The notes beneath the pieces were generated by a model that was given only the letters and a program-made list of their open reading frames with translations, made no database searches and was not told where the DNA came from. Below, piece by piece: positions 44,792 to 51,780 of a stretch of 51,780 nucleotides of DNA (position 1 is its first letter; the number at the start of each line of letters is the position of its first letter). Origin of the DNA: Streptomyces sp. SM1 (GTDB taxonomy: Bacteria > Actinomycetota > Actinomycetes > Streptomycetales > Streptomycetaceae); NCBI RefSeq assembly GCF_002910825.1, contig NZ_NEUB01000748.1, forward strand, positions 1-51,780, written 5' to 3'. A program made the translations under genes and the position numbers.

Positions 44792-45655
44792 TCACGGTTG
44801 GAAGCCGGTGTGCCGGCTCGTGCGCTTGCGGCGCCGGATCACCAATGTGACGAGGAGCAGGAGGACGAAGAGTACGACGATCACGGCCGGACCGGCGGTG
44901 TCCAGGGTGTCGGCAACGGCTCGCTGGACGGTGGCCGCCGTGTCGATGACGGGGTCGGTGGTGGTGGGGTTGCGCAGGGCGCGGATCTCGTACCAGCCGT
45001 AGTAGGCGACGTACGCGCCGACCAGGAGGAGCAGACCGCCGCCGAGCCGGGGGGCGATCGCGCCGAGGCGGCGCAGCCGGGTGACCGCGGTGGTGCGGGT
45101 GAGGGCGACGGTCAGGGAGGCAGCGCCGACGATCAGGCCCATCCCGGCGGCGTAGGCCGCGAACAGGGCGATGCCTTCCGCGGTGGAGCCGCTGCGGAAG
45201 GCGGAGACGACGATGGCGAGGAACGGGGCGATGGTGCAGCCGAGGGAGGCGGTGGCATACGCCATGCCGAACAGCGCCATCGAGGGCACGGAACGCGTGA
45301 CGGCGGGGGCGCGGCGGAGTTTCGGGGCCAGGGTCGGCAGTTGGCGCCCGGCGAGGAGCCATGCTCCGGCCGTGGTGATGAGCAGGCCGAAAGCGATGGT
45401 GAACCAGGGCAGGTGCTCCTGGACCTGGCCGGCGACGGGCTGGATGACGAGTCCGAAGACGCCGAAGAAGGCGGCGAAGCCGGCGGTCATCGCAGCGGTG
45501 GCAGCGAGCGCCCGGCCGACGGCGACGGTGCGTCTGGGGCTGTCGTCGCCCAGGACGAGCAGGGAGAGGTAGGCGGGCAGCAGGGCGAAGCCGCACGGGT
45601 TGACGGCGGCGAGCATTCCGGCGCCGAGCGCGAGGGCGAGGGGCAGGTCGGCCAT
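44792..45655 (-). CDS. ccdA: CcdA-like thiol-disulfide membrane protein
   Basis: A 287-residue protein with six or more membrane segments and the paired redox Cys of CcdA/DsbD proteins: NPCGFALLPAYLSLLVLGDD in segment 1 and ASLGCTIAPFLAIVV in segment 4. It moves reducing power from cytoplasmic thioredoxin to extracytoplasmic partners. An additional C-terminal helix follows (VIVVLFVLLLLVTLVIRRRK). The ATG at 45655 follows the TlpA-like gene by a few bases, so the two form an operon and probably a functional pair. Confidence 0.9.
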   Translation of the reverse strand: MADLPLALALGAGMLAAVNPCGFALLPAYLSLLVLGDDSPRRTVAVGRALAATAAMTAGFAAFFGVFGLVIQPVAGQVQEHLPWFTIAFGLLITTAGAWLLAGRQLPTLAPKLRRAPAVTRSVPSMALFGMAYATASLGCTIAPFLAIVVSAFRSGSTAEGIALFAAYAAGMGLIVGAASLTVALTRTTAVTRLRRLGAIAPRLGGGLLLLVGAYVAYYGWYEIRALRNPTTTDPVIDTAATVQRAVADTLDTAGPAVIVVLFVLLLLVTLVIRRRKRTSRHTGFQP

Positions 45656-45662
45656 GGCGGGT

Positions 45663-46253
45663 TCAGCCGGTGAGGGCGGCGACCTTGTCCGCCAGTCCCT
45701 TGCCGCCGGGGAGCACGCCCTCGTAGACGGTCCTTCCGGTCTGGTCGAGGACCACGTAGAAGCTCTGCTGGGTGATCTCGAAACGCTTCCACACCTCGCC
45801 CTTCTCGTCGGACAGGTGGGGGAAGGAACCGGTGCCGGTGTCGGAGACGAACGCGCGCATGGCGGCGTTCTTGTCCAGGCCCGCGACACCGACGACGTTC
45901 GCCTTGCCCTGCTGGTCGGCGGCGACCTTTGCAGTCTCGGCAGCCTGGCCCTTGCACGTGGGGCACCAAGGCGCCCAGAACCACAGCACGGTGGGCTTGC
46001 CCGCGAGCGTCTTCGCGTCGAACGGCTTGCCGTCCACCGTGGTCGCGGAGAAGTTCAGCGCCTCGGGCACCTTCACACCCTGCGACCCGCTGCCGCTGTC
46101 GGGGGAGCCGACGGGCGACTGCGCGGGGGAAGACGCCTTCGAGGGGGAGGCGCCCACGTCGCCGGCGGACGCGGAGCCGTCGCCCGAGCCGCATGCGGTC
46201 AGGGTGAGAAGGGCGGCAGCGAGGACGGCCGGGAGGAGGATACGGGCACGCAA
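45663..46253 (-). CDS. TlpA-like thioredoxin lipoprotein
   Basis: A 196-residue protein with a lipoprotein signal (LPAVLAAALLTLTACGSG, Cys at ~21), a Ser/Gly-rich spacer, and a thioredoxin fold with WCPTC (APWCPTCKGQAAETAKVAAD). It would receive electrons from CcdA at the outer face of the membrane and reduce cell-wall-side disulfides. It leads the two-gene operon. Confidence 0.9.
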   Translation of the reverse strand: MRARILLPAVLAAALLTLTACGSGDGSASAGDVGASPSKASSPAQSPVGSPDSGSGSQGVKVPEALNFSATTVDGKPFDAKTLAGKPTVLWFWAPWCPTCKGQAAETAKVAADQQGKANVVGVAGLDKNAAMRAFVSDTGTGSFPHLSDEKGEVWKRFEITQQSFYVVLDQTGRTVYEGVLPGGKGLADKVAALTG

Positions 46254-46343
46254 GGAGAACTCCTGTGAGGTCGGGACCGGTGGCGAGCGTAGTTCGTGGC
46301 GGCCCGAGCGGGCAGTGGGCCGGGACCTTACGGATGGGTGACG

Positions 46344-46830
46344 TCAGCCGGCGGCGTCCTTGAGCCGCTCGGCGTCGAGGACGGTGATGCGCCCGCGGGC
46401 CAGGCGGAGCAGGCCGTGTTCGGCGTATTCGCGCAAGACCTTGGTGCAGGTTTCGCGGGAGGTGCCGGCGAGGGCGGCGAGCTGTTCGTGGGTGAGGGCG
46501 ATCTGCGGGTGGCGCCCCACCGGCCGCAAGGGGCCTGCCGGGGGCTGGGCGCTGGTCAGGGTGGTCAGCGTGGTGGCGACACGCTGGGCGACGGTTTTGA
46601 ACACGCTGTCGGGCAGACGCTGTTCGAGGTCGGCCAGGCGGCGGCCGAGGATCGCGGTGATCCGGGCGGCGATCCGCGCGTCGGCCAGCAGCAGCCGGTT
46701 CACGTCCGTACGGCTCATCACGCACACGACGGTGTCGTCGAGGGCTTCGGCGTAGTTGTCGTACATGTGCTGTCCGAGCAGGACCATTTCGCCGAAGATG
46801 GTGCCCGGGGAGATGATCGCGGTGGTACCT
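46344..46830 (-). pseudogene. Crp/Fnr-family regulator, N-terminal part missing
   Basis: The frame reads TTAIISPGTIFGEMVLLGQH, the late part of a cyclic-nucleotide-type sensor fold, then the dimer helix (AARITAILGRRLADLEQRL) and the Crp helix-turn-helix (LTHEQLAALAGTSRETCTKV). The first ~70 residues of the sensor domain are missing. At about 46830 the sequence changes to an aldo/keto reductase fragment. An ATG at 46787 could start a 147-residue DNA-binding protein, so residual regulatory function is possible. Confidence 0.7.
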
Positions 46831-46930
46831 GGTGGAGCGTCCGAGCCAGCCGGATCTGGGCTGCGCTGACGCCGCGGGAGCGGGCGATGGCGTGCGCCTC
46901 CGGGCTGTGCCCGGTGGTGGCGCCGGCGGT
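46831..46930 (-). pseudogene. Aldo/keto reductase fragment
   Basis: The minus strand encodes AHAIARSRGVSAAQIRLART, followed by LHQVP, matching the conserved C-terminal helix region of aldo/keto reductases. Neither the catalytic Tyr region nor the end of the gene is present. It is joined directly to the Crp fragment. Confidence 0.5.
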
Positions 46931-47014
46931 GCGCCGACGGTCGCGGGCTGCTCGACGACGCACTGCCTCACCACGTCGGGAACCACGGTGACGGCACGAC
47001 GTCCTGAGCCGGGA

Positions 47015-47050
47015 CCGTGTCCGCCCGGGAGATCTCCCGGGCGGACACGG
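47015..47050. terminator. 36-bp perfect palindrome after the alpha-galactosidase gene
   Basis: CCGTGTCCGCCCGGGAGA is followed at once by its exact reverse complement. The hairpin has an 18-bp stem without spacer and lies 210 nt after the GH27 stop. A terminator is the simplest reading. Confidence 0.65.
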
Positions 47051-47259
47051 CGCTCAGCCGCAGGCGGTGCCGTGCAGGGCGCAGGTGCTCGGCGGAAGGG
47101 TGTCGCCGGTGTGGGCGGTCGGCCTGGAAGCCGATGCAACGACGCCCGGGGTCCCGCCGCAGCCGGAGCCGGGGGCGGCCGTGCCGGCGGATGCGGCAGC
47201 CGTGCGGGAGGCCGTGGCCCGGGTGTTGTCGCTCCGGCCGTGGCCCAGTGCCGTGTCGC

Positions 47260-48906
47260 TCACGCGCGGGTCCACTTCTGGTTGGCCTGGCCGTTGCAGG
47301 TCCACAGCACCAGCGGGGTCCCGTTGGCGGTGTCGGCCCCGTTGGCGTCGAGGCACAGTCCGGAGTGGACGTTGCGGATCGAGCCGTCGGAGCCGACGGT
47401 CCACTTCTGGTTGTTCTGGCCGTTGCAGGGCCAGGTGATGACACGGGTGCCGTTGGTGGTGCCCTGGTTGTAGGCGTCCAGGCACTTGTCGCCGTAGACG
47501 CGGATCTCGCCGCCCGCCCATGTGGTCCACAGCTGGTTGGCGGCCGTGTGGCAGTCCCACAGCAGAGTCGCGGCGCCGGCGGCCGTGGAGGCGTTGTCCA
47601 CGTCCACGCAGCGGCCGGACGCGTTGCCCCGCAGGCGTGAGGTGGTGGCGGCCAGCGGGCTGCCGCCGCTCACCCGGTACGCGGCGACGCCGTGCGCGGG
47701 GACGCTCGCCGAGATCTGCCCGGACGTGCTCGACGTGCCGCCGGTCCACAGGTCGGTGAGGGTGAACGGCCCTCCGCCCAGGCCGATCTGGGCAGCCGTC
47801 GTGGTGACCGTCGCCGCGCTCCCGCCCCGGTTGAACAGCCCCACCGCGACCGCACCGTCCGCCAGGGGCTTGGCGAACACCTCGATGTCGCCGTCGTCGC
47901 GCACCCTGCGGCCGCCCGCTCCCTGGGAGTCCTGGTTCACCGCCAGCAGGCGCGGGTTGCGCAGGATCGCGCTGACGTCGGCGGACATCGTGCGGATGTC
48001 GTTGCCGGCCATCAGCGGGGCACTCATCAGCGCCCACAGGGCGAAGTGGGAGCGGGACTCGGTCAGCGACAGGCCGGGGCGGCCGACGACCAGCATGTCG
48101 GGGTCGTTCCAGTGCCCCGGGCCGGACTGTGCGGCCAGCGGCGCGTTGACGTCCAGGACGTTGCCGACGCCCATCGGGTAGCTGTTGGTGATGCCGTTCT
48201 GCCAGATGTCGAGCAGGTCCTCGGTCGTCCGCCACAGGTCGGCGACCTCGCCCCAGTTGTACGTGGACCCCGTGATGGCGTGGAAGCTGTTGGGGTTGAT
48301 GCTGTAGACGATCGGCCGACCGGTGGCGCGCAGGGCATCGCGCATCAGCTTGAACCGCGCGACCTGCTCGTCACGCGTGCCGCTCGAGGAACACCAGTCG
48401 TACTTGAGGTAGTCGACCCCCCACGAGGCGAACGTGGCGGCGTCCTGGACCTCGTGGCCCCTGCTGCCCGTGGAACCCGGGTACGTGCCCACGGTCTGCG
48501 CGCAGGTGCGCTCGCCCGGCACCTGGTAGATGCCGAACTTCAGGCCCTTGCTGTGGATGTAGTCCCCGAGGGCCTTCATCCCGCTCGGGAACTTCGTCGG
48601 GTTGGCCCGCAGGTTGCCCTGCGCGTCACGCTGCGGGTCGAACCAGCAGTCGTCGACCACCACGTACCGGTAGCCGGCGTCCCGCATGCCCGAGGACACC
48701 ATCGCGTCGGCGGCCTGGCGGACCTGGGCCTCGGTGATCCCGCACCCGAAGCTGCTCCAGCTGTTCCACCCCAGCGGTGGGGTGAGCGCCGGACTGCCCG
48801 GCGCGGCCGTGGCGGTGGACTGCGCCGAGGCCGTCACGGACGCGGTCACCGTCAGCACGGCGGCCGTGAGGAGGCGGAACAGTCGTCCGCCTGATCGTCT
48901 GGGCAC
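47260..48906 (-). CDS. Secreted GH27 alpha-galactosidase with ricin-type lectin domain
   Basis: A 548-residue enzyme. A signal peptide (residues 1-37) is followed by the GH27 barrel: TPPLGWNSWSSFGC, VVVDDCWFDPQRD, nucleophile Asp in VDYLKYDWCSSSG, acid/base Asp in GHWNDPDML. A beta-sandwich precedes a C-terminal ricin-B/CBM13 domain with three repeats (GRCVDVDNASTAAGAATLLW, DKCLDAYNQGTTNGTRVITW, GLCLDANGADTANGTPLVLW). It removes alpha-galactosyl residues from plant polysaccharides outside the cell. The GTG at 48906 has AAGGAG upstream. The adjacent LacI gene may control it. Confidence 0.95.
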   Translation of the reverse strand: MPRRSGGRLFRLLTAAVLTVTASVTASAQSTATAAPGSPALTPPLGWNSWSSFGCGITEAQVRQAADAMVSSGMRDAGYRYVVVDDCWFDPQRDAQGNLRANPTKFPSGMKALGDYIHSKGLKFGIYQVPGERTCAQTVGTYPGSTGSRGHEVQDAATFASWGVDYLKYDWCSSSGTRDEQVARFKLMRDALRATGRPIVYSINPNSFHAITGSTYNWGEVADLWRTTEDLLDIWQNGITNSYPMGVGNVLDVNAPLAAQSGPGHWNDPDMLVVGRPGLSLTESRSHFALWALMSAPLMAGNDIRTMSADVSAILRNPRLLAVNQDSQGAGGRRVRDDGDIEVFAKPLADGAVAVGLFNRGGSAATVTTTAAQIGLGGGPFTLTDLWTGGTSSTSGQISASVPAHGVAAYRVSGGSPLAATTSRLRGNASGRCVDVDNASTAAGAATLLWDCHTAANQLWTTWAGGEIRVYGDKCLDAYNQGTTNGTRVITWPCNGQNNQKWTVGSDGSIRNVHSGLCLDANGADTANGTPLVLWTCNGQANQKWTRA

Positions 48907-49156
48907 CGGGACTCCTTCGGCGGGGAAGAAAGGAGAGAAAAGAGTTCGAAATTTCGATCGCCGTTCGGAAACTTCGGATGCCCCACGGATACTAGAGAGG
49001 CGACCGACCATGTCAACACCGACTCCGCGCCAGACACTTCGAACCCTTCGCATCGGCGCACGACTCACGCGAGAAAGGGTTGACGGGGTACGCCAACCTC
49101 GCCTCTGCCCCGACGATGCACCACTCCGGGGCCCGCCCCTTCCGGACAGTGAGGAG
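48907..49156. promoter_or_regulatory. GH27 promoter region with two palindromic boxes
   Basis: CGAAATTTCG (48947-48956, perfect palindrome) and CGGAAACTTCG (48966-48976) start 19 nt apart. They resemble CGAA-N-TTCG-type boxes seen near Streptomyces xylan/sugar genes. The rest of this 250-nt gap is noncoding. Confidence 0.5.
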
Positions 49157-50170
49157 TCAGGCGCTGGCCCGGACGGTCAGGCGGGTGGGGAGGACCAGCG
49201 GGGTGGGGTCCTGCCCGTTGACGAGCGCGACGAGCATGCGCGCCATCTCCCGTCCGAGAGCCTCCACAGGCTGATGGACGGTGGTGAGCGGTGGATCGGC
49301 GATCCGGGCGACCGTCAGGTCGTCGAAGCCGACCACGGCGACGTCGGCGGGGACCCGCCGGCCGGCCTCCCGCACGGTGCGCAGCGCTCCCGCCGCCATG
49401 TTGTCTTTGGCGGCGAACACTCCGTCCACGTCGGGGTGTTCGGCCAGCAGCGCGGTCATGGCTGCGGCTCCGCTGCGCTCCGTGAAGTCCCCCTCCAGCG
49501 GCGGGAACGGATCGAGACCGGCGCCCAGCATGGCGTCCCGGTAACCGCGGTACCGGGCGCGCCCGGCCTCGGTGTCCAGACGCCCGCAGATCACGGCCAC
49601 GCGCCTCCGGCCGAGTGAGACCAGATGCTCGGTCGCCTCGCGCGCTCCGCCGACGTTGTCCACGTCCACGTACCACCGGGGAGCCGGACCGACCGGGCGC
49701 CCGCCGAACACGACGGGCATCTGCGCCTCATCGGCCATCCGGGTCAGCGGATCGTCCTCGCGCAGCGCCATCAGCATCACACCGTCCGCGCCCCTGGACC
49801 GCAGGAGCTCCTCGACCCGCTTGCGGCCTCGGTCGGAAGCGGCCAGGCACAGCATCAGATGCAGGTCCGCCTCGTCCAGGGCGGCCGACGCCCCCACGAT
49901 CACCCGGGCGAAGAACGGATCGGCGAAGATCGACGGATCCTCTCCCGAGACGATCAGGGCGGCCGCTCCCGTCTGACGGGTGGCCAGCGCGCGGGCGGTC
50001 GGATTGGGTACGTAACCGAGTTGCCGCACGGCCCGTTCGACAGCCTCACGCTTGGCGCGGCTGACGTGCGGGGCGTTGTTGAGGGCGCGGGAGGCCACGG
50101 AGCGGGAAACACCGGCGCGTTCGGCCACCTCGTCGAGCGTCGGATGCCGACGCGGCGCTGCTTCTGCCAT
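49157..50170 (-). CDS. LacI-family regulator of carbohydrate genes
   Basis: A 337-residue repressor: helix-turn-helix and hinge PTLDEVAERAGVSRSVASRA, then LGYVPNPTARALATRQT, and a periplasmic-binding-protein-like sugar domain (GVMLMALREDDPL, VFAAKDNMAAGALRTVREAG, PADVAVVGFDDLTVARIADP). The ATG at 50170 fits the family N-terminus. It is divergent from the GH6 cellulase, with LacI-type boxes between them, and follows on from the GH27 side. A cello-oligosaccharide or galactoside inducer is plausible. Confidence 0.92.
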   Translation of the reverse strand: MAEAAPRRHPTLDEVAERAGVSRSVASRALNNAPHVSRAKREAVERAVRQLGYVPNPTARALATRQTGAAALIVSGEDPSIFADPFFARVIVGASAALDEADLHLMLCLAASDRGRKRVEELLRSRGADGVMLMALREDDPLTRMADEAQMPVVFGGRPVGPAPRWYVDVDNVGGAREATEHLVSLGRRRVAVICGRLDTEAGRARYRGYRDAMLGAGLDPFPPLEGDFTERSGAAAMTALLAEHPDVDGVFAAKDNMAAGALRTVREAGRRVPADVAVVGFDDLTVARIADPPLTTVHQPVEALGREMARMLVALVNGQDPTPLVLPTRLTVRASA

Positions 50171-50216
50171 GGCTCGAAAGTCTTCCACAGGCGCGGAGCG
50201 CTCAGGGACGCAGCTA

Positions 50217-50344
50217 TGGGACCGCTTCCAGTTCAGTGCCCCACGGGACCTATGCCACCTGTGAAAGTCCAATGTTGCGCCGACTATTGACACCCCAACC
50301 ACTCACCCAGACGATTGGGACCGCTTCCAGTGGGAGCGCTCCCA
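50217..50344. promoter_or_regulatory. LacI/CebR-type operators before the cellulase gene
   Basis: TGGGAGCGCTCCCA at 50331-50344 is a perfect palindrome identical to the Streptomyces CebR operator. Two identical degenerate relatives, TGGGACCGCTTCCA, lie at 50217-50230 and 50316-50329. The three may permit looping between the regulator and cellulase promoters. Confidence 0.85.
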
Positions 50345-50376
50345 AAGCGCACATCCTCTGAAACCGAGGTACTGTC

Positions 50377-51342
50377 TTGAGCCGCAGACTCCGCACCCTG
50401 ATGGCAGCGCTCTGTGCTCTGCCGCTGGCGTTCGCCGCCGCACCGTCCGCCCACGCGGCCGACCCCACCACCATGACCCAGGGGTTCTACGTGGACCCCG
50501 ACTCGAGCGCGAGGCGGTGGGCGGCCGCCAACCCCGGCGACGGCCGGGCCGCCGCGATCAACGCCTCCATCGCCAACACACCGATGGCCCGCTGGTTCGG
50601 TTCCTGGAGCGGCACCATCGGCACCGCGACAGGTGCCTACGTCGGCGCGGCGGACTCCCGGGACAAGCTGCCCATCCTCGTCGCCTACAACGTCTACCAC
50701 CGTGACTACTGCGGCGGGCATTCCGCCGGCGGAGCCGCCTCGCCGTCCGCCTACGCCAGCTGGATCGCCCAGTTCGCCGGAGGCATCGCGGCCCGCCCGG
50801 CCGTCGTCATCCTCGAACCGGACTCCCTCGGAGACTACGGCTGCATGACCCAGGGCCAGATCGACGAACGCGAGGCCATGCTCACCGGTGCCCTCGCCGA
50901 GTTCAACCGCCAGGCCCCCAACACCTGGGTCTACATGGACGCCGGCAACCCGCGCTGGACCGACGCGGCGACCATGGCCCGGCGCCTCCACGAAGCCGGT
51001 CTCCGACAGGCCCACGGCTTCTCGCTCAACGTCTCCAACTACATCACCACCGCCGAGAACACCGCCTACGGCAGCGCCGTCAACAACGAACTGGCCGCCC
51101 GCTACGGCTACACCAAGCCGTTCGTCGTGGACACCAGCCGCAACGGCAACGGCTCCAACGGCCAGTGGTGCAACCCCTCCGGCCGCCGCATCGGCACGCC
51201 CACCCAGACGGGCGGAGGCGCCGAGATGCTCCTGTGGATCAAGACACCGGGCGAGTCCGACGGCAACTGCGGTGTCGGAACCGGCTCCACGGCCGGCCAG
51301 TTCCTCCCCGAGGTCGCCTACAAGATGATCTACGGCTACTGA
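50377..51342 (+). CDS. Secreted GH6 cellulase, catalytic domain only
   Basis: A 321-residue GH6 endoglucanase/cellobiohydrolase. The signal peptide ends near PSAHAA (residue ~28). Active-site segments include YNVYHRDYCGGHSAGG (general-acid Asp), VVILEPDSLGDYGC, WVYMDAGNPRWTDA, and LLWIKTPGESDGNC. There is no cellulose-binding module or linker, so the enzyme is small for the family. The start is TTG at 50377, supported by GAGG about 9 nt upstream. CebR-type operators upstream indicate induction by cello-oligosaccharides. Confidence 0.93.
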   Translation: MSRRLRTLMAALCALPLAFAAAPSAHAADPTTMTQGFYVDPDSSARRWAAANPGDGRAAAINASIANTPMARWFGSWSGTIGTATGAYVGAADSRDKLPILVAYNVYHRDYCGGHSAGGAASPSAYASWIAQFAGGIAARPAVVILEPDSLGDYGCMTQGQIDEREAMLTGALAEFNRQAPNTWVYMDAGNPRWTDAATMARRLHEAGLRQAHGFSLNVSNYITTAENTAYGSAVNNELAARYGYTKPFVVDTSRNGNGSNGQWCNPSGRRIGTPTQTGGGAEMLLWIKTPGESDGNCGVGTGSTAGQFLPEVAYKMIYGY

Positions 51343-51351
51343 TCCAGGACT

Positions 51352-51393
51352 CCCGCCGCCCACAGGCGACCGGCAGTCCGCCGGGGCGGCGGG
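51352..51393. terminator. Hairpin after the cellulase gene
   Basis: CCCGCCGCCC (51352) pairs with GGGGCGGCGGG (51383-51393), placed 10 nt after the cellulase stop. Confidence 0.65.
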
Positions 51394-51574
51394 CATTCCC
51401 CCGGCCACCTCACCGGAGAGGGGCCGACGTGATCCCCCCTTTGAGGGCCTGGACATGCGATCCGTCCGCAGAGCAGTGCGCGACCGCGAGCGGGTGGGCG
51501 GGCTCCCGCACTCCGGTTCTGCTCAGGGGACATCCTCTCGGAGGCTCCGGCCGGTTACCGCTGCCCAGCCGCCG

Positions 51575-51780
51575 TCACCCCGGGCCGAGTTCGACCGTCG
51601 TCGTGACCCGGGTGACGGAGGGATTCCTCGGCGCAGAACCGAACCCGAAGCGCACGGGCGGCTCGACGGGTGCCTTCGCCCCGAGGTCCGCGCCCCCGTA
51701 GGCGGCCGAGACGGCACGGATCGGCAGCAGGTCCCGGGCGCCGTACCACTCCCGGCGGCCCTGCCCGGCGCTGCCGCGGG
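51575..51780 (-). CDS. C-terminal end of an unidentified protein (cut by the window)
   Basis: The minus strand carries an open frame entering from the right edge and stopping at 51575. It includes GQGRREWYGARDLLPIRAVS, AAYGGADLGAKAP and ends RVTTTVELGPG. Codon use suits the genome. The family cannot be told from 68 residues. It is convergent with the cellulase. Confidence 0.55.
   Translation of the reverse strand, partial: RGSAGQGRREWYGARDLLPIRAVSAAYGGADLGAKAPVEPPVRFGFGSAPRNPSVTRVTTTVELGPG

Noticed and set aside
45487..47139. 550-codon Arg/Pro-rich minus-strand frame
   Set aside because: Crosses ccdA, tlpA and the Crp fragment in a non-coding frame.
1..51780. tRNA, rRNA or riboswitch genes
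   Set aside because: No cloverleaf-like or conserved riboswitch core was noticed; this was a visual scan, not a covariance-model search.

Overview
The window is high-GC actinobacterial DNA, most likely from Streptomyces. The arsenic operons have the gene order of the arsRBOCT system known from Streptomyces linear plasmids. There is also a PHO-box-like direct repeat before phoX, a perfect TGGGAGCGCTCCCA (CebR-type) operator before a GH6 cellulase, many four-base start/stop overlaps, frequent GTG starts, and a Tat-type PhoX. The density of insertion sequences, truncated genes and recombination joints suggests an accessory region such as a linear plasmid, chromosome arm or genomic island. This is an inference.

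Layout: 63-2292 is a group II intron encoding a reverse transcriptase/maturase with an HNH domain, followed by an IS1380-type transposase gene (2401-3777) and an IS3 end fragment (4187-4515). The IS3 end cuts the tail of an arsI/cadI-like gene. 4476-11909 is an arsenic resistance region: arsI, a 5'-truncated arsO-like gene joined to a stray pstS 3' end, the operon arsR-acr3-small ORF-arsO, the divergent arsC-trxB(arsT)-trxA, then a second divergent pair of arsR and a three-helix-fused arsC. 11980-17039 is a pst phosphate ABC operon (pstS-C-A-B) followed by an orphan PhoB-like regulator whose receiver lacks the usual Asp. A divergent PhoX phosphatase gene (17213 on) carries a 3' frameshift. Arsenate is a phosphate analogue, so uptake, reduction, efflux and oxidation genes sit together.

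19283-35841 is a decayed mosaic: a frameshifted AAA ATPase, four MerR-family regulators in two paralogous pairs, a merR-prfC (RF3) operon and a second merR followed by a prfC stub, a hemerythrin protein, a SulP transporter, a spermidine-synthase-like protein, a zinc-ribbon protein, two TetR regulators, an MFS exporter and half an ABC exporter. A recurring operator-like element (about TCTACCCTGACGTGAG) lies before several of these genes, twice inside a promoter with the 19-bp spacer typical of MerR control.

36127-42563 is the strongest candidate for an unusual system: a membrane-anchored Mrr-type nuclease convergent with an operon-like set of a frameshifted nuclease-like protein, an EACC1-like small protein, and a 1250-residue fusion of a caspase-like protease and a superfamily 1 helicase. 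I read it as a candidate conflict or anti-phage module. It is followed by two back-to-back IS5 elements (42988-44725).

44792-46930 holds ccdA and a TlpA-like thioredoxin lipoprotein, plus Crp and aldo/keto reductase fragments. 47260-51342 is a polysaccharide block: GH27 alpha-galactosidase with a ricin-type lectin domain, a LacI-family regulator, and a GH6 cellulase. The window ends inside an unidentified minus-strand gene. Several single-base frameshifts (phoX, AAA ATPase, 21433-22184, 41180-42563) may be real decay or assembly errors; sequence alone cannot decide.
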